12,220 bases of DNA from Clostridia bacterium (GCA_024403215.1 JAKSSJ010000037.1:1-12220); one strand, 5' to 3'; counted from the first letter of the stretch, positions 1 through 7,845 are shown. A program made the numbers and translations. Notes: a model not told the origin generated them from the letters alone.

Positions 1-14
1 AATGTATCATTTTA

Positions 15-23
15 TGTTATAAT
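15..23 (+). promoter_or_regulatory. Extended -10 promoter of the SLH surface-protein gene
   Basis: A perfect extended -10 element, TGTTATAAT, lies 65 bases upstream of the start codon. The matching -35 would fall at or before the first base of the window and cannot be seen, but extended -10 promoters often tolerate a poor -35. The leader between them is AT-rich and carries a GAAGGGA ribosome binding site at 71-77, a rather long 10-11 bases from the ATG at 88. Confidence 0.7.
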
Positions 24-87
24 ATTTGTAAATATTACACAGTATATTTGGCTTAATTATTCATATTTACGAAGGGACAGATTAGAC

Positions 88-3000
88 ATGAAGAAAAGAT
101 TTTTAAGTTTTATGTTAGTGGCAGCCATGCTGCTTTCCTTTATGCCGGTTATGGCATTTGCGGATGCACAGAAGATTGGTGACAGTAACGTCACATGGGC
201 GTTGTCGAACGAAAACACTGTTCTCACCATCAGCGGCACGGGTGCAATGCCGGATTTTGCAGACGCTAGTGAACAACCTTGGAGAGACAATAGAAATGGT
301 ATTCAATCTGTTGTAATTGAAAGTGGTGTAACAAGCGTTGGGAATCATGCGTTTGATGAATTTGGTAGTGTTTCTTTGACATTACCTGATGGTTGGCAAG
401 GTGATTTGCCTGATGGTAATGGTATTTGGTACGGTGCAGATGATGTTACATTGCCTTCTTACCCGAAGACTGTACAGAATGTTAAACTCCAGCAGCGTTA
501 TCCATGGGATGGTAAAGTTTATATTACCGCGGACGTGACGGGCTCCAATGAACTCAACGTAGCTGTTAATATTTACCGTTATGACCGCGGAGAATGGAAA
601 TCACCCGATTCGCCTGCAGTTCAGGCGTCAGTTAATCTTGGTGACGGTATGACGACAATGGCTAGCTTCTTGTGGGATGCCAATACCGGTCTGACAGGGA
701 CAGGGAGTGCAGTGAAAGCAGAAGTCGTTCTTGATGGTAAATTTGTCAGCACATCTTCTGCTGTAACGGTGTATCGTACGGCAAACGATCTCGTCGTAAG
801 AGGCGGGGAAGAAGTGCAAATCGAAGTTGATCCTGTGTGGACTGGTGGTAATAAAGCCACGGTTAGCATTAAAGGAGAGGCTTCTAATCGCGAATATGAA
901 TATTATGGAGCTACCACCGATGCATGGGATACGACTGGGCTTACCCCGGGAAAATATGAGCTCTGTTACAGTGAATATAATAATGCCACAGCAACGTTTT
1001 GGGTTACCGATGATAATTGGGTTGTTCTAAACGAAAAGATTACTGTGGATCGCACGTTTGAAAGTACAAAAACCTACCTCGTTCTTGGCACGGTTGAAGT
1101 CGACAGTGGGGTAACCTTAACCGTTAAGAATGGCGCAAAGTTCTTTTATGGTACGGCCTCCGACTTTAATGGCAGCACTCCATGGGAACTGCCAAATAAG
1201 TATGAAAGGTTTGGTGATGACAATTCGTTTAAGATTGTTGAAAAGGAGCCTGGCACGGAGGATAATCCGTGGAATGTCGGCACTAGTGGACATGAGAGCG
1301 AGGTTAATGCTTACGTAACACCAAACGTGTCATGCGATTACTTACACATAACAGGAGCTGGGATTATTGGCAGTCTTAGTGCTGTTCCAGATAAAAACAG
1401 AATTGGACACATTATTGTTAGTGATGCTACAATTACGGGTGCTGCAAGCAATGTGTTTGCTGGCTTTAAAAATGTTTCATTGACATTACCTGCCGGCTGG
1501 CCAGGTGATTTACCTAATGAAGGTGGTAAGTGGTACGGTGCCAATGGAGTTACGTTGAAATCTTACCCAAATACTGTGCGGAATGTTACATTCCAGCAGC
1601 GTTATCCATGGAATGGAAAGGTTGATATCACAACAGAGATTAGAGGAGCCGGAGCACTAGACATTACAGTTGCAGCATTTAAAAAGAAAGATAGTGCATG
1701 GGAACCGATTTATATTTCAGCCATTCTAGGAGAAACGTCAATCAATCTGGGAGAAGGCGCAATAGAATCCTTCAGATTTGTTTGGGATGCAGCTGAGGAT
1801 TTAAATAACGAAGTATACGATATTTACGTGGAAGTTGGATTAGTCGGAAAGGTTTCGGGCTCATCCATAGAAGGTAAAGTCGATCTTAGGACAAGTGTTG
1901 CGCTTCCAGAAGGTGCAACAACTGTTGCAGGCGTAACTTGGTCTGATACAGCTTGGACTGGTGAGGGTAATGCCAACGTTAGCATCGGCTGGAAAAAGGC
2001 AGGAACTTCTGATGTTGGTAGTCTTGCCGAGGGACGTCTTGGAGAAGGTGTTGGTGAATTCTACTTACCGAAGAGAGATGGTGCGTATACATTAACACAT
2101 TCGACTGGAAGCTTAGAATCCTTTGTAACATATACAGTTTCCGGATATCCGGTTAAAAATATTACAAATGGTACAGCTGCAGATGCTAAGGGATCTATAA
2201 GCATTGGTACAACTTCAGCGGTTGTATCTGAAACAGTTACTGTTACAGTAAATCCTGACAGTGGCTATGTGCTTAAGGATCTTACAGTTTTCAAAACTGA
2301 TGCTTCGACTACAACCATTGCGGCAATTAAGAAGAGTGACAGCACCTATGAGTTTACAATGCCAGCATATGACGTTACCGTTAAAGCAGAATTTGAACTG
2401 GCTCCAATTACTAATGTGGATATTACAATTGGTACTGTATCGCTTGACACAGTAAAAGGCTTAGGCGATGAAAGCAGACCGACTATTAGTGTTGTTGATA
2501 ATAGCACTGCAACTAACCTGTTGAATCAAAAGACTAATCTTTATGATGCGTATTTAATGGACTCAAAAGGAACTGTGCTATATAGCTATAACACGGGGCT
2601 TCTGTATCCTGCAGATCAGGGCTGGTATAGTTATGACGGTTCATTTAAAATAACCGATTATGCAAACGTTAAGTTTGATAAAGTAGAAAAGATCAGTTTG
2701 AGATATTGTATTGGTAATGAAGAAGAGGAAGCGTATAATCTTCCAGCGTCTAATAGCGACCTTGCGGTAAAGGTAAATAACGAAGAGCTTCCAATTAGCG
2801 AAAAAGATAATTACTTATCAAGCAATTTTAGAATAGTCAACAAGAGAATTACTGTATGTTATGTCTGCGACATAAGTAAGTCTTCGCCAAGCTACTACAT
2901 CATTGTCGAAAGAAATGAAAGTAACTATGCTGTTGCAGCAGAGGTAGCTAAGAACGGCACTGTTACTGTTGATAAGAGCAGCGTTGCTGCCGATGGCACT

Positions 3001-3702
3001 GTAACAATTACGGTTGCTCCTGATAAGGGATTTGTGATTGATGCACTTACTGTTCTTGATGCGAATGGTAAAGAAGTTGGGGTTAACAATCTTGGAAATA
3101 ACAAGTATAGCTTCACAATGCCAAAGAGCAATGTAAGTGTAAAAGCAAGCTTTGTAAAAGAACAAACAGTAGTCAACTCCTTCGTTGATGTTAAGGAAGG
3201 CGATTACTTCTATGATGCAGTTCTTTGGGCTATTGAAAATGGAATTACAGATGGTGTAGATGCAACTCACTTTAACCCAAGCGGCATTACTAACCGCGCT
3301 CAGATGGTAACATTCCTCTGGAGGGCTGCAGGCTGTCCTGAACCTACATTAACTAAGTGCCCATTTGCTGATGTGGAAACTGGTTCGTACTACGATAAAG
3401 CAGTTCTTTGGGCATATGAGAATGGCATTACAGACGGAACAACTGCTACGACGTTTGAACCTAACAAGAACGTAAACCGTGCGCAGGTAGTTACATTCCT
3501 TTGGAGATATTCTGGTGGACTATCTGTTGACTACTGGATGCAGATGTCAGATGTAGCATCCGGACAGTATTACACAGAAGCAGTACGCTGGGCACTTGCA
3601 GAGAAGATTACAGACGGAACTTCAAAGACAACATTCTCCCCGGAGGATGACTGCTTAAGAGGCCAGGCTGTGACGTTCCTCTATAGAGGCTTTGGAGAAT
3701 AG
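88..3702 (+). CDS. Secreted SLH-domain surface protein with duplicated BspA-like units
   Basis: A 1204-residue cell-surface protein. Residues 1-26 form a Sec signal peptide (basic MKKR start, hydrophobic core, AFA-type cleavage site near residues 24-27). The N-terminal half is a tandem duplication. Each unit (about 28-307 and 395-686) starts with a BspA/LRR_5-like segment containing LTISGTGAM or a degenerate version, followed by a WYGA segment, a QQRYPW segment and beta-sandwich sequence ending in a shared WTG..N..VSI motif. Two Listeria-Bacteroides (InlB B) type repeats follow at about 687-771 and 947-1022, each ending in YxFTMPxxxVxVKAxF. Between them (775-946) is a beta-rich region I do not recognise. 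Three SLH domains close the protein (about 1032-1084, 1091-1143, 1153-1204), each with an ITDG core; they probably anchor it to cell-wall polymers. The usual TRAE motif reads NRAQ, NRAQ and LRGQ. No enzymatic motif is visible. Adhesion or S-layer association is inferred from architecture. Confidence 0.9.
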   Translation: MKKRFLSFMLVAAMLLSFMPVMAFADAQKIGDSNVTWALSNENTVLTISGTGAMPDFADASEQPWRDNRNGIQSVVIESGVTSVGNHAFDEFGSVSLTLPDGWQGDLPDGNGIWYGADDVTLPSYPKTVQNVKLQQRYPWDGKVYITADVTGSNELNVAVNIYRYDRGEWKSPDSPAVQASVNLGDGMTTMASFLWDANTGLTGTGSAVKAEVVLDGKFVSTSSAVTVYRTANDLVVRGGEEVQIEVDPVWTGGNKATVSIKGEASNREYEYYGATTDAWDTTGLTPGKYELCYSEYNNATATFWVTDDNWVVLNEKITVDRTFESTKTYLVLGTVEVDSGVTLTVKNGAKFFYGTASDFNGSTPWELPNKYERFGDDNSFKIVEKEPGTEDNPWNVGTSGHESEVNAYVTPNVSCDYLHITGAGIIGSLSAVPDKNRIGHIIVSDATITGAASNVFAGFKNVSLTLPAGWPGDLPNEGGKWYGANGVTLKSYPNTVRNVTFQQRYPWNGKVDITTEIRGAGALDITVAAFKKKDSAWEPIYISAILGETSINLGEGAIESFRFVWDAAEDLNNEVYDIYVEVGLVGKVSGSSIEGKVDLRTSVALPEGATTVAGVTWSDTAWTGEGNANVSIGWKKAGTSDVGSLAEGRLGEGVGEFYLPKRDGAYTLTHSTGSLESFVTYTVSGYPVKNITNGTAADAKGSISIGTTSAVVSETVTVTVNPDSGYVLKDLTVFKTDASTTTIAAIKKSDSTYEFTMPAYDVTVKAEFELAPITNVDITIGTVSLDTVKGLGDESRPTISVVDNSTATNLLNQKTNLYDAYLMDSKGTVLYSYNTGLLYPADQGWYSYDGSFKITDYANVKFDKVEKISLRYCIGNEEEEAYNLPASNSDLAVKVNNEELPISEKDNYLSSNFRIVNKRITVCYVCDISKSSPSYYIIVERNESNYAVAAEVAKNGTVTVDKSSVAADGTVTITVAPDKGFVIDALTVLDANGKEVGVNNLGNNKYSFTMPKSNVSVKASFVKEQTVVNSFVDVKEGDYFYDAVLWAIENGITDGVDATHFNPSGITNRAQMVTFLWRAAGCPEPTLTKCPFADVETGSYYDKAVLWAYENGITDGTTATTFEPNKNVNRAQVVTFLWRYSGGLSVDYWMQMSDVASGQYYTEAVRWALAEKITDGTSKTTFSPEDDCLRGQAVTFLYRGFGE
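375..530 (+). repeat. Intragenic repeat, copy 1 (partner at 1469-1628)
   Basis: The part of the gene encoding the W.GDLP, WYGA and QQRYPW motifs (residues about 97-147) is still similar at DNA level to 1469-1628. A run of 19 identical bases encodes the QQRYPW segment (about 489-507 and 1593-1611). It marks the best-conserved part of a larger protein-level duplication. Confidence 0.75.
1469..1628 (+). repeat. Intragenic repeat, copy 2 (partner at 375-530)
   Basis: Second copy of the WYGA/QQRYPW-coding segment. Flanking regions have diverged more strongly, so the duplication is not recent, or only this module is under constraint. Confidence 0.75.
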
Positions 3703-3715
3703 AAAAAATTTAAAG

Positions 3716-3752
3716 TTGTCAATGGGGTCTGACCCCATTGACAATTTTTTTT
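3716..3752 (+). terminator. Intrinsic terminator of the SLH gene; 29-base near-perfect palindrome
   Basis: Arms TTGTCAATGGGGTC (3716-3729) and GACCCCATTGACAA (3731-3744) are perfectly complementary around one central T. In RNA this folds as a 12-bp stem with a 5-base TCTGA loop, followed by eight Ts (3745-3752). It lies 14 bases after the stop codon. The A-run before it (3703-3708) could give activity on the opposite strand too. The GGGGTCTGACCCC core resembles REP-type dispersed palindromes. Confidence 0.93.
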
Positions 3753-3907
3753 AGCATTTCTGTTGGTAGGTGAAGGCGAGGCAGCGGAGCTGACGAAGGC
3801 TGAGCCACCAACCAAGAAATGCGGTTTTAAGGGCGCAGGGAATTAAATAGGTTTCTGAACGACTTCGCGAAGCGGCAAGTGAAGAAATCTATTTATTGCC
3901 TGCGCCT
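3750..3907 (+). repeat. Structured intergenic repeat 'element E', copy 1
   Basis: About 158 bases matching 10693-10856 in reverse complement. It folds into two hairpins. Hairpin I pairs GCATTTCT+GTTGGT (3754-3767) with ACCAAC+AGAAATGC (3807-3812, 3815-3822), with a 2-base bulge and a small inner CAGC/GCTG hairpin (3782-3792). Hairpin II pairs GGCGCAGG (3832-3839) with CCTGCGCC (3899-3906) and AAATAGGTTTCT (3845-3856) with AGAAATCTATTT (3883-3894; one G-T pair), enclosing a 26-base loop (3857-3882). A T7 run at 3912-3918 follows, so the second hairpin could also terminate transcription. It lies between the SLH terminator and the cdaA promoter and has no coding potential. I do not recognise it as a named family. 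Confidence 0.8.
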
Positions 3908-3926
3908 ATGATTTTTTTGTAGGCAC

Positions 3927-3955
3927 TTGCAAAGAATAACCAAAAAATGTATAAT
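3927..3955 (+). promoter_or_regulatory. Sigma-A type promoter of the cdaA operon
   Basis: TTGCAA (3927-3932) and a perfect TATAAT (3950-3955) are separated by the optimal 17 bases. The start codon is 42 bases beyond the -10, preceded by AGGGGA (3984-3989) at 8 bases spacing. This is the only strong promoter seen before the five genes from 3998 to 8559, which are packed without other terminators. Confidence 0.85.
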
Positions 3956-3997
3956 ATTCTGTCAAAATGTGTTCATTTTTACTAGGGGAATATAATA

Positions 3998-4852
3998 ATG
4001 AATCAATATCTAATCAACATTTTGGCCGGGATTGATATAACAGATATCATTGATATTCTGATTATGACTTTTTTGGTCTACAAAATCCTGGGCTTTATAC
4101 GTTCGTCAAGAGCAGAGCAGCTTGCTAAAGGTTTGGTAATTATCATACTTGCGGCAGTTATCTCTGGAGTTTGTCATTTCTACGTTGTTAACTGGATGCT
4201 AGAAAAAGTTCTTTCAGTTGGACTTATTGCATTGGTTGTAGTATTCCAGCCAGAACTAAGACGAGCACTTGAATATTTAGGCCGTGGCAAATTTGCTAGC
4301 AAGGCATTTTCCATGGACATGGAAAACATTCAGGCGAATGTTGACATGATTGTTAGAGCTGTTGATTATTTCTCTGGTAGAAAAGAGGGCGCAATTATTG
4401 TAATCGAGCGTGAGACAGCGCTTCTTGATATTTCAGAAACTGGCACTATTATGGACTGCAAGCTTTCTGAAGAAGCCCTTGAAAATATTTTCTATAAAGG
4501 TAGCCCGCTCCATGATGGTGCAGCCATTATTAGATCTGACAGGATTTTAGCAGCAGGCTGCGTACTTCCTCTTACTTCAAATCCAAACCTCTCAAAAGAT
4601 CTTGGTACAAGACATAGAGCCGGCATTGGTATTACAGAAGTATCGGATGCGGTTGCTGTAATGGTTTCTGAAGAAACTGGAATTATTTCTATGGCAGTTG
4701 ACGGAAAGTTAAATCGTTTCCTTGACTTAAAGGCTATAGAGAAATTCCTTCTCAATATGTATTTAAACGAGCTTGATGAAAATCAAACTGCACTTCAAAA
4801 AGTTAAAAATAGCCTAAGGAGGAAGAGCGATGGAACGCAAAAGAACGCGTGA
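3998..4852 (+). CDS. cdaA: Diadenylate cyclase CdaA (membrane c-di-AMP synthase)
   Basis: A 284-residue protein of the CdaA (YbbP/DacA) class, which condenses two ATP molecules into cyclic di-AMP, the messenger controlling potassium and osmolyte transport and cell-wall homeostasis in Firmicutes. Three hydrophobic segments (about 14-34, 44-62, 66-85) anchor it in the membrane. The cytoplasmic DAC domain (about 95-255) carries both diagnostic catalytic motifs: DGA at 173-175 within SPLHDGAAII, and RHR at 205-207 within GTRHRAGIG. Length and architecture are normal for the family. The start is supported by AGGGGA 8 bases upstream. It is the first gene of the operon and its last 23 bases overlap cdaR. 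In other Firmicutes the CdaR partner and GlmM both modulate this enzyme, and the same three-gene order is conserved. Confidence 0.96.
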   Translation: MNQYLINILAGIDITDIIDILIMTFLVYKILGFIRSSRAEQLAKGLVIIILAAVISGVCHFYVVNWMLEKVLSVGLIALVVVFQPELRRALEYLGRGKFASKAFSMDMENIQANVDMIVRAVDYFSGRKEGAIIVIERETALLDISETGTIMDCKLSEEALENIFYKGSPLHDGAAIIRSDRILAAGCVLPLTSNPNLSKDLGTRHRAGIGITEVSDAVAVMVSEETGIISMAVDGKLNRFLDLKAIEKFLLNMYLNELDENQTALQKVKNSLRRKSDGTQKNA

Positions 4853-5816
4853 TATTATAATCTCCGCTGTAGTCGCAATTATCCTTTGGTTTTATTTGAT
4901 AAACATTGTAAATCCACAAAAGGATGCGATTATTAGAAATGTTCCTGTAAACATTTCTGGGCAAGAGGTCTTAGAAGAAAGAGGTCTTGCCATTGCAGGG
5001 GATTTAAAATACACAATCAACATTTCAATACTTGGAGCAAGAAACGATGTAAGCCAGCTGAGTGCTGATGACTTTAATGCAACTGCAGATATTGCGAGTC
5101 TTAACAAGGGACTTGATTATATCAAGGTTAGTGTTGCGGCACCAAGAGGAATTGCAATCGAGGATGTTGACTCGGACAATATACAGGTTGCAGTTGAAGA
5201 CTTTGTAAAGGAAGAAAAAACTGTTCGCCTGCATTTTGTTGACGAGCAAGAAGGAAAAGAAACAACTGTATTAAAACGCTCGGCAGAGAAGCTTTTGGTA
5301 AGTGGCGCAAAATCAGATGTAGACAAGGTAAGCTTTGTGCTCTTTGATTTGCCAAGCGAGCTTATTGCAGAGGACATTCCAAAATCAATCATTCTATCTG
5401 GTAAGCCTGTTGATTCAAACCTAGATCTTGTAACAGGTGTTGAAATTGCAGCCGATAAGATTTCAGTAGAGGCTGTAATCTTCACAAAGAAGGTTGTTTC
5501 TCTTAAGACAGAAATGCTTGGCGAGCCTTTATACGGCGAGCTTTCAATTCAAAACTATGACATTCCATCAGTTATTGAACTTAAGGGTCCAAAGGATGTG
5601 ATGGATGGCCTGTCCTTTATTAACGCAGCGCCAATTAGTATTGAAGGCATAGATAAAACTACAGTTTATACACTTGAACCTCAGCTCCCTGAGGGAGTTT
5701 ATTTAACAAGAGATTGCCCAGAACTTAAAGCGACAATTTATATTGATCAAAATGTAAAGGAGACAGAATGGGAAAATACTTCGGAACAGACGGTTTCAGA
5801 GGAGAAGCAAATGTAG
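4830..5816 (+). CDS. cdaR: CdaR, YbbR-domain regulator of CdaA
   Basis: A 328-residue protein with one N-terminal transmembrane helix (about 8-27; IIISAVVAIILWFYLINIV). An extracellular region follows, made of beta-rich YbbR-like domains beginning near residues 30, 115 and 215. The family's role is to bind and modulate CdaA from the outer face of the membrane. The start is fixed by AAGGAGG (4816-4822), seven bases upstream and inside the end of cdaA, giving translational coupling through a 23-base overlap. The gene also overlaps glmM by 49 bases: the final acidic, low-complexity residues (about 313-328) are read from DNA that encodes the glmM start in another frame, so this tail is probably not a folded part of the domain. 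The YbbR assignment rests on neighbours, membrane topology and overall sequence character. Confidence 0.92.
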   Translation: MERKRTRDIIISAVVAIILWFYLINIVNPQKDAIIRNVPVNISGQEVLEERGLAIAGDLKYTINISILGARNDVSQLSADDFNATADIASLNKGLDYIKVSVAAPRGIAIEDVDSDNIQVAVEDFVKEEKTVRLHFVDEQEGKETTVLKRSAEKLLVSGAKSDVDKVSFVLFDLPSELIAEDIPKSIILSGKPVDSNLDLVTGVEIAADKISVEAVIFTKKVVSLKTEMLGEPLYGELSIQNYDIPSVIELKGPKDVMDGLSFINAAPISIEGIDKTTVYTLEPQLPEGVYLTRDCPELKATIYIDQNVKETEWENTSEQTVSEEKQM

Positions 5817-7141
5817 ATCTAACAGCAATGCATGCTTTTAGAATCGGACTTTTTATTGGATGGTATTATGGTGCAAATCCAAAACAAAATAGACCTGCCG
5901 ATTACAGAGCAAGAATTGTTGTAGGTAAAGATACAAGACGTTCATCATATATGTTTGAGGATGCACTTTGTGCCGGCATTACAGCTTCTGGCGCAGATGC
6001 TTATCTTCTTCACGTTACATCAACTCCATCAGTTGCATATGTTGCAAGAACTGAAGGCTTTGATTGTGCTGTAATGATTTCTGCGAGCCACAATCCTTTC
6101 CACGACAACGGCATTAAGGTTATCAATGGTTCTGGAGAAAAAATTGGTGACGACTTTATTGAAGAGATTGAAAACTATCTTGATGGCGATTGGGAAATCC
6201 CTCTTGCTACAGGTGCAAATATTGGTAGTGTAATAGATCACGCTGCAGGCAGAAATAGATACGTCGGCTATCTTATTTCTCTTGCAACAAGTTCTTACAA
6301 AGGATACAAGGTTGGCCTTGATTGTTCTAACGGAAGCACATGGCAGATTGCAAAGAGCGTATTCGATGCGCTCGGAGCAACAACCTATGTAATCAACAAC
6401 TCGCCAGATGGACTTAATGTTAACCAGGATTGTGGATCAACACATATTGAAGGTCTTCAGAAGTTTGTTGTTGAGAACAAGCTTGACGTAGGCTTCGCCT
6501 TTGATGGCGACGCAGATAGATGTCTTGCTGTTGATGAGAACGGAAAGCTTGTCAATGGTGATGAAATCATGTATGTCTGCGCAAAGTTTATGAAGGAAAA
6601 GGGCACCCTTGGAGATTCTAAGGTTGTTACAACAATAATGTCTAACTTTGGCCTTTATAAAGCACTTGATGAGCTTGGCATTGGCTACGAAAAGACTGCA
6701 GTTGGTGATAGATACGTTTACGAAAACATGGCAGAGAATGGTCACCTTATTGGCGGCGAGCAATCTGGCCACATCATATTTAAAAAATATGCAACAACAG
6801 GCGATGGCATACTTACTGCAATCAAGGTAATGGAATGCGTAACGGAAAAGAAGACTTCTTTATCCAAGCTTGTTGAGGGCGTTACAATGTACCCACAGGT
6901 TTTAAAGAACGTTGTTGTTACTGATAAGGATGAAACCTTAGCTGACGAGATTGTTAAAAAATCCGTTGAAGATGCTGGCGCTTTCCTTGGAGAATCTGGA
7001 AGAGTTCTTCTTAGAAAATCTGGCACAGAGCCAGTACTTAGAGTTATGGCAGAAGCAGCAAAGCAGGAAAATGCAGAAAAGGCTGTTGATGATATGATTG
7101 CTGCAATTAAAAAAGCAGGAAAATTGGTGAAAATAAAATGA
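5768..7141 (+). CDS. glmM: Phosphoglucosamine mutase GlmM
   Basis: A 457-residue alpha-D-phosphohexomutase that converts glucosamine-6-phosphate to glucosamine-1-phosphate on the route to UDP-GlcNAc. All four domain signatures are present: the N-terminal GTDGFRG segment; the catalytic phosphoserine loop ISASHNP (Ser107); the Mg-binding DGDADR (246-251); the sugar-binding GEQSGH (330-335); and the phosphate-binding RKSGTEP (416-422). Length is typical of GlmM (about 450). The start has AAGGAGA (5757-5763) just upstream and lies 49 bases inside cdaR. It is followed by the next gene with an ATGA stop/start overlap. Phosphomannomutase or phosphoglucomutase would be the alternative, but the position directly after cdaA-cdaR is the classic glmM location. 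GlmM is also known to inhibit CdaA in several Firmicutes. Confidence 0.95.
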   Translation: MGKYFGTDGFRGEANVDLTAMHAFRIGLFIGWYYGANPKQNRPADYRARIVVGKDTRRSSYMFEDALCAGITASGADAYLLHVTSTPSVAYVARTEGFDCAVMISASHNPFHDNGIKVINGSGEKIGDDFIEEIENYLDGDWEIPLATGANIGSVIDHAAGRNRYVGYLISLATSSYKGYKVGLDCSNGSTWQIAKSVFDALGATTYVINNSPDGLNVNQDCGSTHIEGLQKFVVENKLDVGFAFDGDADRCLAVDENGKLVNGDEIMYVCAKFMKEKGTLGDSKVVTTIMSNFGLYKALDELGIGYEKTAVGDRYVYENMAENGHLIGGEQSGHIIFKKYATTGDGILTAIKVMECVTEKKTSLSKLVEGVTMYPQVLKNVVVTDKDETLADEIVKKSVEDAGAFLGESGRVLLRKSGTEPVLRVMAEAAKQENAEKAVDDMIAAIKKAGKLVKIK

Positions 7142-7815
7142 TTCCAAAGATTAAAGATTTGTATGATTTAAACGAAACAAGAGCCAAGGAGCTTTTTGAA
7201 GGAAAAGAATACCCTTGGGAAGTTTTAGATGACATCAAGGCATACATTTTAAAGATTGGTCCAACTCTTCCAAAGGATGAATTTGATAATCCAAAGGAAG
7301 GCGTTTGGATTGCAAAGGATGCAAAGGTATTTGACAGTGCCTATATTGGCAGCCCTTGCATTATAGATCACGAGGCAGAAATTAGGCAGTGCGCTTTCAT
7401 TAGAGAGTCAGCAATTGTTGGCAGGGGAAGCGTAATTGGTAATTCCTGCGAGCTTAAAAATGTAATCATTTTTAATAACTGCGAGGTTCCTCACTTTAAT
7501 TATGTTGCAGATTGTATCTTAGGTTTCCATGCTCATATGGGAGCTGGTTCTGTAACCTCAAACGTAAAAGCGGATAGAAAGAACGTAGTTGTTAAAGAAT
7601 ATGAAAACGGTCAGATAGTAGACCAAATAGAAACAGGAAGAAGGAAGTTTGGTGCAATGCTTGGCGACTGGGCTGAGATTGGTTGCAATGCTGTCCTTAA
7701 TCCTGGCAGTGTTATTGGGGCTCATTCAAATGTTTACCCAACAACATGCTTTAGAGGCGTTCTTGGAGCAAATAAGATTTGCAAGAACGATATGACAATA
7801 GTCGATAAGAAATAG
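7138..7815 (+). CDS. Left-handed beta-helix acyltransferase resembling the GlmU acetyltransferase domain
   Basis: A 225-residue protein with hexapeptide-repeat (LbH) sequence from about residue 57 to 215, and no nucleotidyltransferase (pyrophosphorylase) domain. Residues 119-148 align without gaps to the GlmU acetyltransferase site: HFNY matches HLTY, so His119 and Tyr122 correspond to the catalytic His363 and Tyr366 of E. coli GlmU; GAGSVTSN matches GAGTITCN, giving Asn142 for Asn386; and Lys148 corresponds to Lys392. His133 replaces Asn377. This suggests a real N-acetyltransferase on a glucosamine-1-phosphate-like sugar, the product of GlmM just upstream. Such proteins are often annotated loosely as UDP-N-acetylglucosamine pyrophosphorylase, which the missing domain argues against. 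It starts in the ATGA overlap with glmM, with a weak GGTGA site (7126-7130). The fold is secure; substrate is inference. Confidence 0.82.
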   Translation: MIPKIKDLYDLNETRAKELFEGKEYPWEVLDDIKAYILKIGPTLPKDEFDNPKEGVWIAKDAKVFDSAYIGSPCIIDHEAEIRQCAFIRESAIVGRGSVIGNSCELKNVIIFNNCEVPHFNYVADCILGFHAHMGAGSVTSNVKADRKNVVVKEYENGQIVDQIETGRRKFGAMLGDWAEIGCNAVLNPGSVIGAHSNVYPTTCFRGVLGANKICKNDMTIVDKK

Positions 7816-7833
7816 CGGATAAGCTTGTCCGCT
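7814..7833 (+). promoter_or_regulatory. 20-base palindrome immediately before the nagB ribosome binding site
   Basis: AGCGGATAAG / CTTGTCCGCT form a palindrome with a single T-G exception that pairs as U-G in RNA. It starts on the stop codon of the preceding gene and ends one base before the nagB GGGAGG site (7835-7840). There is no T-run, so it is not an intrinsic terminator. It could be an RNA hairpin insulating or tuning nagB translation, or a dyad operator. Confidence 0.55.
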
Positions 7834-7845
7834 TGGGAGGATAAA

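Noticed and set aside
2818..3270. A 150-codon minus-strand open frame inside the SLH gene
   Set aside because: It overlaps the well-supported SLH protein and has no ribosome site or recognisable domain; it is an antisense shadow.
3753..3997. A c-di-AMP (ydaO-type) riboswitch or other known leader RNA before cdaA
   Set aside because: The conserved structure here is element E, located upstream of the promoter and so outside the cdaA mRNA; the 42-base leader after the -10 is too short for a riboswitch.
7825..7845. TTG start for nagB
   Set aside because: It lies inside the palindrome and places GGGAGG within the coding region; the ATG at 7846 starts at the normal NagB N-terminus (MKVII).
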